A stretch of 28,352 bases of DNA from UBA8231 sp964512165 (GTDB lineage Bacteria > Latescibacterota > UBA2968 > UBA8231): positions 1 through 28,352 of the forward strand of contig CAZEHQ010000029.1 in the NCBI GenBank assembly GCA_964512165.1, given 5' to 3'. Each line of letters opens with the position of its first letter. The first letter of the stretch is position 1. The position numbers were made by a program, and so were the translations under genes. Shown piece after piece: positions 22,749 through 28,352 of this stretch. Under the pieces are notes generated by a model, which was given only the letters and a program-made list of their open reading frames with translations, was not told the DNA's origin and searched no databases.

Positions 22749-23159
22749 ATGGAGGCAGACCAGGTCTACCTTCTCCTCGACGAGTCGGCGGGGCATCTGC
22801 GGGTCCACCACGGGCCCGCGGTACTCCGCCAGTGTCCGGTCCTCTCCGACTCCCTCGGCGCCGGCACTCCACTTCGGCAGCGGCTGACGGCGAGGCTGCG
22901 CCGCCATCGGCGCGCCGATCCCTACACCTCGATCGAGCCCGGGCCCTTCGACTGGGAGCACTACCTGGTTTCGGAGGCCACGGCAGAGGCCGGGCTGCTG
23001 TTCTCCGAGGGCCTGCTGCTGTACGCCTCCGAGATCTGGAGTCCCGCGCGTCCACCCTCGATCCGGCTGCGGAGGGAGGACCTGCGCGCCCTCTTCGACG
23101 CCGCGGCGGACAGCGTCGACCTGATCCTGCTGCCCTCCGGCTGGGAGAGTGAGCGGTGA
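22749..23159 (+). CDS. Transpeptidase-associated secreted protein (N-terminus uncertain)
   Basis: 136 residues from the first usable ATG, but the coding frame clearly continues upstream to about 22630. That stretch reads as a signal peptide (VQALGAAALVGWSTAGGVQA) and a helix. No ATG, GTG or TTG exists in that frame. A strong AGGAGG (22619-22624) with GTG at 22628 is in another frame, suggesting a one-base sequence error nearby. The block VYLLLDESAGHLRVHHGP resembles the opening strands of the neighbouring transpeptidase, yet no HGCVRL-type catalytic Cys motif follows. It looks like a degenerate YkuD-related companion. Its stop overlaps the next start (GTGA). Confidence 0.6.
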   Translation: MEADQVYLLLDESAGHLRVHHGPAVLRQCPVLSDSLGAGTPLRQRLTARLRRHRRADPYTSIEPGPFDWEHYLVSEATAEAGLLFSEGLLLYASEIWSPARPPSIRLRREDLRALFDAAADSVDLILLPSGWESER

Positions 23160-24502
23160 CCGGACTGTGCGCCGGCTGGGCGCGGGAGGAGATCACGCCC
23201 CCGGCGGGGATCCACATGGGCGGCTACTGGGGACGCCGGTCGGGCGCCACCGGGATCCACGATCCGCTCTCCGCCTCGGTGATCCTGTGGCGTTCGGGCA
23301 GCGCAACGGCCAGGTGTGCCGCTCTGGTCGCCCTCGACCTCGTGGGCGTTACTCCCGGGCTCGCGGACCGCATCCGGGGCCAGGTGGTGGAGGCGGCGGG
23401 CTCTGCCCTCTCCATTGGCCCCGAAGCGGTGACCGTCTGCTGCAGCCACACCCACGCCGGCCCCCTGACCATGCCCTTCCGCGGCATGGGGGAGGTGGAC
23501 ACCGGCTACCTGGAAGCGGTCTGCGAGCGCGTAGGGCGATGCGCCGGGAGGGCCGCGGAGGGCCTTCGGCCGGTGCGCCTGCGATACGCCCGTCCGTCGG
23601 TCCGCATCGGCATCAACCGGAGGCAGGCCCGGAGGGGCGAGGTCGTCATCGGCGAGGATCCCCTCGGGCCGGTGGCCTCCCACGCGCATGTCCTCGTGCT
23701 CGAGGCGATCTCCGGAGCCCCCCGCAGCGCGGTGCTGTTCCAGCACGCCTGTCATCCCGTCGTCCTCCCCGGCGCGAACCACGAGATCAGCGCCGATTTC
23801 CCTGGGGCCGCCTGCCGAGCGGTGGAGGAGCGCACCGGCGCCCTGGCGGTCTTCGTCAACGGCGCCGCCGCCGACATCAATCCCCGCGGGGGCCACGGCT
23901 CCTTCGACGAGGTCGAGTCCCTGGGCGCCGAGCTGGGCGCCGCCGTCGCCGCCGCGGCGGCCGCGGCCCGGGAACTCGAAGGGGACGGCATCGCCTGGAG
24001 CCAGTCCCGTCTCGACCTGCCCCTGACCGCCGCCACCGCTGCCATGGAGGAGGAGGTCCGGCGCTCCCTGGACGACCTGGAAGAGGCGGTGAGCAGCGCC
24101 GGGCCGGACCCTTGGGAACGCCGGGTCCCGGAGGCTTGCCGCGACTGGGCCCGGCAGTGGCTCGCCGAGGCCGCCCGGGGCGGTCCCGCGGGGAGCCAGG
24201 CCTTCGAGATCCACGGCCTGCGGATCGGCCCCCTCGCCCTGCTGGGGATGGAGGGCGAGATCTTCCAACGCTACCAGCTCGACCTGGAGCGCGGGTGCGC
24301 GGCGCCGATGATCCTGTGCGGCTATGCCAACGGCTGCGTCGGGTACGTCCCCACCGCCGACGAGTACGAGCGCGGCGGCTACGAGATCGACCAGGCCTAC
24401 AAGGTCTACCCGAGCGTCCGCATGATCGCCCCGGAGAGCGAGGCGATCGTCCGGGCGGGGGCCTGGCAGGTGCTCCAGAGTCTGGGGATCGGCCGGCGCT
24501 GA
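23156..24502 (+). CDS. Neutral/alkaline ceramidase-family hydrolase
   Basis: 448 residues with the fold of the neutral ceramidase N-terminal domain: AGWAREEITPP opening, zinc ligands H98 and H100 (CCSHTHAGP) and H200 (FQHACHPVV), and the C-terminal ANGCVGYVPTADEYERGGYE block with the conserved Tyr. In true ceramidases the nucleophilic Ser sits in a GD-V-S-P-N-like loop. Here the loop is GAAADINPR (236-244) with Asn in the Ser position. There is no signal peptide and no C-terminal Ig-like domain. It is therefore probably a cytoplasmic metal-dependent amidase or esterase of the wider family, with unknown substrate. GTG start overlaps the upstream stop. Confidence 0.85.
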   Translation: MTGLCAGWAREEITPPAGIHMGGYWGRRSGATGIHDPLSASVILWRSGSATARCAALVALDLVGVTPGLADRIRGQVVEAAGSALSIGPEAVTVCCSHTHAGPLTMPFRGMGEVDTGYLEAVCERVGRCAGRAAEGLRPVRLRYARPSVRIGINRRQARRGEVVIGEDPLGPVASHAHVLVLEAISGAPRSAVLFQHACHPVVLPGANHEISADFPGAACRAVEERTGALAVFVNGAAADINPRGGHGSFDEVESLGAELGAAVAAAAAAARELEGDGIAWSQSRLDLPLTAATAAMEEEVRRSLDDLEEAVSSAGPDPWERRVPEACRDWARQWLAEAARGGPAGSQAFEIHGLRIGPLALLGMEGEIFQRYQLDLERGCAAPMILCGYANGCVGYVPTADEYERGGYEIDQAYKVYPSVRMIAPESEAIVRAGAWQVLQSLGIGRR

Positions 24503-24560
24503 TCGCGACCGGCGCCCGAGGTTTGCCCCGGCTCTGCCCTTGAGACATCTTCATCGAGCG

Positions 24561-25298
24561 ATGAGCCAATCGCTTCCTCCGCCGGCCATGGACCTGTCCC
24601 GCGAGCAGCTCGACACCCTCGCGCTCGAGCTAGAGGCGCTCTACGAGCAGGTGCCCTCCACCTGCTGCGCCAACTCTGGGGAGTGCTGCGAGCTGACGGA
24701 GGAGGAGATGGTGGAGGGCTACGCCACGATGTTCCCCCTCTACCGGGCCGAGTACGCCCACATCGTCGATCACGTCCGCTCGAACTTCCCGGAGGAGCGC
24801 CAGCGCGAGCTGCTGAGCTTCACCGAGGAGCGGCCCCGGCGCTGCCCCTTCCTGGGGCCCGACCGCGGCTGCACGATCTACGCCGCGAGGCCGCTGATCT
24901 GCCGGACCTACGCGGTGATGGACCCCGATACGATTCGCGAGGCGGCCCGGCGCCACGAGGGCGAGGTGCCGGAGGAGTGGGTCCGCCGCTTCGTCCGGCG
25001 CGAGAGCGGCATGGTCTGCCCGCGGGTGACGGTGACGCAGCCGGAGAAGCTGGTCCGCCACGCCCGCAACCTCGTCACCGGGGCCTACGAGCACGCCCTC
25101 GCGCGGCTGAGCAACCGCCTCCCCCTGGTCACCCCGGAGCGGGAGAGCCTGGTCCGCCGGATCATCCGGCGCCGCTCGTGGCCGCTGCGCTGGACATGGG
25201 GCGGGTACAACGCCCTGACCCTGACGCCCGTCGCATGGGTGAAGGCGAGGCTGAAGCTCTACTGGCGCCGCGCCCAGTTGAAGGACCTCGATTCCTGA
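24561..25298 (+). CDS. YkgJ-type cysteine-cluster protein
   Basis: 245 residues from the ATG at 24561 (a TTG at 24540 or ATG at 24588 are possible). Eight cysteines in the family pattern: C35-C36...C42-C43 (STCCANSGECCEL), C95, C104 (RRCPFLGPDRGC), C114 (RPLICRTYAV) and C153 (MVCPRV). They would bind zinc or an iron-sulfur cluster. The family is widely annotated as a putative Fe-S or zinc oxidoreductase, with no established reaction. The C-terminal third is basic and helical (RRIIRRRSWPLRW). It lies 58 bases downstream of the ceramidase-like gene and 16 bases before the oxidoreductase gene. Confidence 0.88.
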   Translation: MSQSLPPPAMDLSREQLDTLALELEALYEQVPSTCCANSGECCELTEEEMVEGYATMFPLYRAEYAHIVDHVRSNFPEERQRELLSFTEERPRRCPFLGPDRGCTIYAARPLICRTYAVMDPDTIREAARRHEGEVPEEWVRRFVRRESGMVCPRVTVTQPEKLVRHARNLVTGAYEHALARLSNRLPLVTPERESLVRRIIRRRSWPLRWTWGGYNALTLTPVAWVKARLKLYWRRAQLKDLDS

Positions 25299-25314
25299 AG
25301 GGAGGGGAAGGAGC

Positions 25315-26481
25315 ATGAAGACCTATCGCGTAGCCATTCTCGGGTGCCGGGGCCGCGGCGGAGCCGCGGGACGCGCCTACTTCCAGCATCCGCGGACCGA
25401 GGTCGTGGCCCTCTGCGACCTGGTGCCGGAGCGGCTCGAGGAGCTCGGCGGGGAGTTGGGCGTGTCGGCGCGCTACGACGACTACCACCGCATGATCGAG
25501 CAGGAGGCCCCGGACATCGTCGCCATCCCCACGGGCACCGAGTTCCACTACGCCCTGTCCATGGGGGTTCTGGAGCACGGCGTCTCCATCGACGTGGAGA
25601 AGCCCATGTGCCAGGCCCTGGACGAGGCCGACCGGGTCATCGACCGGGCCGCCGCGAAGGGGGTGCGCATCGCCGTCCACCACCAGGGGCGCACGGGAGG
25701 GGCCATGCGGGCCGTGAAGAAGGCCGTCGACGAGGGCGCCGTCGGCTCCCACCGGTTCCTCCACGGCAGCTGCAAGGGGTACTACGCCGGCTACGGCTTG
25801 ATGAACATCGGCACCCACATGCTCAACAACATGATCGGCCTCGCCGGCCACTGCCGGGCGGTGCAGGCCACGGCCCTCACCGCCGGCCGGCCGGTCACCC
25901 CCGAGGATGTGGTCCCCGCGGCCTCGGGCATGGGCATCGTCGCCGGCGAGCACGTCACCGCCAACCTGCGCTTCGATCCCTGCGAGGGCCACGGCCTCAC
26001 CGGCGTCCTCGTGCAGCACCGCTTTCCCGTGGTCGATTCCACCGGGTACTGCCTGGAGGTGTACGGCTCGGAGGGCCGGCTGTTCTGGACGATGCGCAAT
26101 GCCTGGATCCTGCCGACGCCCCACGACGTGCCCGGCTCCGGGGTCGAGTGGCAGCGCCTCGACAGCATCGTCCCCGATCACTACGACCCGGAAGGCCCGT
26201 CCACCGAGGCCGACTACAACTACGCCGACGAGTACGTGCGCGCCCTCGACGAGGGCCGCGAGCACGAGTGCAGCGGCATCGAGGGCCGCCACGTGATGGA
26301 GATCCTCATGGGGATCTTCGAGGCCGGCGCCCACCGCCGGGAGGTCGAGCTGCCCCAGGCCGACCGAGGCCACCCCCTGGAGGCCTGGCGCGAGGCGGCC
26401 GGCCTCGACGAGCCGGCGGAGATGCCGCGCCCCTACGGGGAGTGGCTGCAGGTCGAGGACCGCCGTCTCGGCCGCGCCTGA
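25315..26481 (+). CDS. Gfo/Idh/MocA family NAD(P)-dependent oxidoreductase
   Basis: 388 residues. N-terminal Rossmann fold (VAILGCRGRGGAAG, 6-19, a variant dinucleotide loop; D35 after the second strand). The family's EKP motif is at 95-97 (SIDVEKPM). A C-terminal beta-sheet domain carries NIGTHMLNN with H168 in the place of the family's catalytic His. Substrates in the family are sugars, inositols or pseudo-sugars, and this one cannot be assigned. The ATG has a strong site, GGGAGGGGAAGGAG, a few bases upstream. No transporter or sugar-isomerase gene is nearby. A long hairpin follows. Confidence 0.92.
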   Translation: MKTYRVAILGCRGRGGAAGRAYFQHPRTEVVALCDLVPERLEELGGELGVSARYDDYHRMIEQEAPDIVAIPTGTEFHYALSMGVLEHGVSIDVEKPMCQALDEADRVIDRAAAKGVRIAVHHQGRTGGAMRAVKKAVDEGAVGSHRFLHGSCKGYYAGYGLMNIGTHMLNNMIGLAGHCRAVQATALTAGRPVTPEDVVPAASGMGIVAGEHVTANLRFDPCEGHGLTGVLVQHRFPVVDSTGYCLEVYGSEGRLFWTMRNAWILPTPHDVPGSGVEWQRLDSIVPDHYDPEGPSTEADYNYADEYVRALDEGREHECSGIEGRHVMEILMGIFEAGAHRREVELPQADRGHPLEAWREAAGLDEPAEMPRPYGEWLQVEDRRLGRA

Positions 26482-26517
26482 CCGGCCCCCGAAGCCCCTC
26501 CCGTCAGCCTGCAGCAT

Positions 26518-26558
26518 CGACGACCTCCCCCGGGCGCATCCGCCGGGGGAGGTCGTCG
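26518..26558. terminator. 16-base-pair hairpin after the oxidoreductase gene
   Basis: CGACGACCTCCCCCGG (26518-26533) pairs perfectly with 26543-26558 around a 9-base loop. There is no T-tract, but the stem is very stable and lies 36 bases after the stop. Probably a terminator or transcript-end stabiliser. The rest of the 26482-26672 gap shows no gene. A lone TTGACC at 26600 has no matching -10. Confidence 0.65.
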
Positions 26559-26672
26559 CTCCACGCGGTTGCGCGATCACCGCGTATGTGGATGTTCTCT
26601 TGACCCTCCTTTCCGCTGGACAGGGAGGCGGGAGGAGGGACAGACCGGTCTCTTGCACCCACGAGGAGCCCC

Positions 26673-27515
26673 ATGGTCATCCACACCGACGACGACGCCG
26701 AGGTTCTGCGTCGCTACTTCCACGACATCGAGGACTCCCGGCCCCTGCCTCGGGAGCGCGAGGTCGAGCTGGCCGAGCGCATCACCCGGGGGGACATGGA
26801 GGCCCGGGACGAGCTGGTTCGGGCCAACCTGCGCTTTGTCGTCGACGTGGCCCGCCAGTACCAGAACCGCGGGCTCACCATGGCCGAGCTGGTCAGCGCC
26901 GGCAACATGGGCCTCATGAAGGCGGCCGACCGCTTCGACGGCGAGCGGGGGTTCAAGTTCATCTCCTACGCCGTCTGGTGGATCCGCCAGTCGATCATGC
27001 AGACCCTGACCGACCAGACGCGGACGGTGCGGGTCCCGGTGACGCGGCAGAACATGATGCGCGACATCACCCGGGCGACCCAGCATCTCGGCGGCGACCA
27101 GCGCGATGTCACGGTGGCCGAGATCGCCGAGAGTCTGGGCCTGGCCGAGGCCGAGGTCCTGGAAACGATGCTGAAGGGGCGGCCCGAGACCTCCCTGGAC
27201 CGCACCTTCGAGGAGGGCGACGACCGCAACCTCCTGAGCACGATCCCCGACGAGTCCGTGGACCTGGCCGACGACGCCGTCTCCGAGCGCGACTGCCGGG
27301 CCCGGATCGAGGGCGTTCTGACCACCCTCGACGACCGCGAGCGCTACATCGTGCGCTGCTACTACGGTCTCGACGGGGAGGAGCCCCTGACCCTGGAGCA
27401 GATCGGCGGGTCCATGGGTCTCACGCGGGAGCGCGTGCGCCAGTTGAAGGAGCGCGCCCTGGGCCGGATGCGCGATCCCGAGCGCTACCAGCTCCAGGAG
27501 CAGGCCGCGGGCTGA
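26673..27515 (+). CDS. Sigma-70 factor, primary type without region 1.1
   Basis: 280 residues. Region 1.2 (AEVLRRYFHDIEDSRPLPREREVELAERI), region 2 (NLRFVVDVARQYQNRGLTMAELVSAGNMGLMKA, DGERGFKFISYAVWWIRQSI with the promoter-melting aromatics), region 3 (about 120-195) and region 4 with the helix-turn-helix LEQIGGSMGLTRERVRQLKERALGRM. The short form without region 1.1 is usual for the main sigma factor of Bacteroidota-like bacteria, but it may instead be a second group 1/2 factor. It has a good ribosome site (GAGGAG, about 6 bases before ATG). It is convergent with nfo across a hairpin. Gene symbol withheld because rpoD versus another group cannot be settled here. Confidence 0.93.
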   Translation: MVIHTDDDAEVLRRYFHDIEDSRPLPREREVELAERITRGDMEARDELVRANLRFVVDVARQYQNRGLTMAELVSAGNMGLMKAADRFDGERGFKFISYAVWWIRQSIMQTLTDQTRTVRVPVTRQNMMRDITRATQHLGGDQRDVTVAEIAESLGLAEAEVLETMLKGRPETSLDRTFEEGDDRNLLSTIPDESVDLADDAVSERDCRARIEGVLTTLDDRERYIVRCYYGLDGEEPLTLEQIGGSMGLTRERVRQLKERALGRMRDPERYQLQEQAAG

Positions 27516-27540
27516 GGCCTTTCCCGCCACCCCCTTTCGG

Positions 27541-27575
27541 CAGAGGCCCTGGACCGCGGCGGTCCGGGGCCTCTG
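27541..27575. terminator. Bidirectional hairpin between the sigma gene and nfo
   Basis: CAGAGGCCC-t-GGACCG (27541-27556) pairs with CGGTCC-g-GGGCCTCTG (27560-27575) around a 3-base loop: 15 perfect pairs plus a T.G wobble. It lies in the 70-base gap between convergent genes. No strong T-tract on either side. Confidence 0.75.
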
Positions 27576-27585
27576 TCATTGGGGG

Positions 27586-28350
27586 CTACTCTCCCGCCAG
27601 GCGGCGCAGAGTCTCGAGGTTCATCACGTCCTCGGCCAGGTCCGCCCCCTTCGGCGTCTCCAGGATCATGGGCACCCCGCGCAGCCGCGGGTCGGCGAGG
27701 AGGTTGCGGAACCCCCGGAGGCCGATGCACCCGGCGCCGATTTGCTCGTGGCGGTCCCGCCGCGAGCCCAGGGCCGTCTTGCTGTCGTTCAGGTGCAGGA
27801 CCTTGAGCCTCTCCAGGCCGACGGTCTCCGCGAGGCTCCCCATCATGTCGGCGTAGCCTTCGGCGCCGGCCAGGTCGTAACCGGCGGCGAAGACGTGGCA
27901 CGTGTCCAGGCACACGCCCATCATCGCCCGGTTGTCCACCCGGTCGATGACCGCGGCCAGCTCCTCGAAGCGGACCCCCAGGTGGGTGCCGGTTCCGGCG
28001 GTCGTCTCCAGGCAGAGGACGACCTCGCTGCCGGGCAGCTCTTCGAAGACGCGGTTGCAGGCTTCGGCGATCCGCGCCACCCCGGCGTCGACTCCCGAGC
28101 CGAGATGGGCCCCGGGGTGGAAGACGAGGTTGGGGATGCCCAGCACGTGGCAGCGCTCCACCTCCTCGCGGAAGGACCGGCGGGACTTCTCCCGCAGCTC
28201 CGCATCGGGCGTCGCCAGGTTGATCAGGTAGCTGTTGTGGGAGCAGGCCACCAGGACGCCCGAGTCCATCATCGCCTCGAACCAGAGCTCCAGCTCCCCG
28301 GCCTCCAGGTCGCGCGCCGCCCACAGGTGGTTCGACATTTTGAAGACCAG
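27586..28350 (-). CDS. nfo: Endonuclease IV (5' partial)
   Basis: About 255 residues visible. The gene runs off the right edge, since the in-frame residues LVFKMSNHLWAARDL continue upstream of the first ATG at 28338 and match the family's FLKS..QW block. It cuts abasic sites and 3' blocked ends in base-excision repair. Three-metal TIM barrel motifs: LVFHPGAHLGSG, LETTAGTGTHLG, GVCLDTCHVFAAGYDL, LHLNDSK, DRHEQIGAGCIG and ILETPK. All the usual metal ligands appear to be present. Confidence 0.95.
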   Translation of the reverse strand: MVFKMSNHLWAARDLEAGELELWFEAMMDSGVLVACSHNSYLINLATPDAELREKSRRSFREEVERCHVLGIPNLVFHPGAHLGSGVDAGVARIAEACNRVFEELPGSEVVLCLETTAGTGTHLGVRFEELAAVIDRVDNRAMMGVCLDTCHVFAAGYDLAGAEGYADMMGSLAETVGLERLKVLHLNDSKTALGSRRDRHEQIGAGCIGLRGFRNLLADPRLRGVPMILETPKGADLAEDVMNLETLRRLAGE

Positions 28351-28352
28351 CA

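Noticed and set aside
22595..23152. Alternative frame beginning at the AGGAGG/GTG before the transpeptidase companion
   Set aside because: Past about 22680 it becomes an Arg/Gly/Pro-rich shadow. The conserved protein is in the other frame.
26600..26630. TTGACC as a promoter for the sigma-70 gene
   Set aside because: No -10-like sequence at 15-19 bases downstream. The region is a G/A-rich run.
1..28352. CRISPR arrays, tRNA, rRNA, insertion sequences, phage genes
   Set aside because: No regular spaced repeats, no tRNA cloverleaf or rRNA-like blocks, and no transposase or integrase motifs were seen.

Overview
This is a very GC-rich (about 70% by eye), densely packed bacterial stretch with many 4-base gene overlaps (ATGA, GTGA, and apparently CTGA) and many GTG or TTG starts. 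A 10-base run of N at 22171-22180 shows it comes from a draft, probably metagenomic, assembly. The ffh-rpsP-rimM-trmD-rplS order is bacterial. A DUF3098-like membrane protein, a short primary-type sigma factor without region 1.1 and an archaeal-type phosphoglycerate mutase would fit an uncultivated lineage near the Fibrobacteres-Chlorobi-Bacteroidetes or Gemmatimonadota side of the tree. The sequence alone does not settle this. No rRNA, tRNA, CRISPR array, insertion sequence or phage gene was seen.

Layout. (1) 1-5629, plus strand: two paralogous proteins of unknown function (the second carries an N-terminal Rieske 2Fe-2S domain), then an ammonium transporter, its P-II regulator, and an aldo/keto-reductase-like protein that has lost the usual catalytic residues. 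This looks like a nitrogen-linked operon. (2) 5759-7264: a divergent PurF-like glutamine amidotransferase/phosphoribosyltransferase. (3) 7409-11942, minus strand: the signal-recognition/ribosome operon ffh-rpsP-rimM-trmD-rplS, extended by a small membrane protein and a PhyH-type dioxygenase. (4) 12093-13505, plus: an ECF sigma factor joined in one frame to two domains that resemble domains 2 and 3 of the bacterial DNA sliding clamp (DnaN). A good internal ribosome binding site and ATG lie exactly at the join. (5) 13548-16305, minus: rsmB, an orphan three-PASTA membrane protein, and rpe, all overlapping. (6) 16483-20304, plus: recJ, archaeal-type phosphoglycerate mutase and a glycerophosphodiester phosphodiesterase, behind a near-consensus promoter. 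(7) 20331-23159: two small membrane proteins behind a promoter whose spacer is a perfect palindrome, an Ala-rich coiled lipoprotein with its own promoter and strong terminator, an L,D-transpeptidase interrupted by the assembly gap, and a transpeptidase-like companion. (8) 23156-27515: a ceramidase-family hydrolase, a YkgJ-type cysteine-cluster protein, a Gfo/Idh/MocA oxidoreductase and a primary-type sigma-70 factor. (9) 27586 to the right edge, minus: endonuclease IV, convergent with the sigma gene across a hairpin that could terminate both.

The best candidate for something undescribed is the sigma factor-sliding clamp fusion at 12093-13505. The Rieske/helical paralogs next to amt-glnK, the altered PurF paralog and the catalytically degenerate aldo/keto reductase coupled to P-II are secondary leads.
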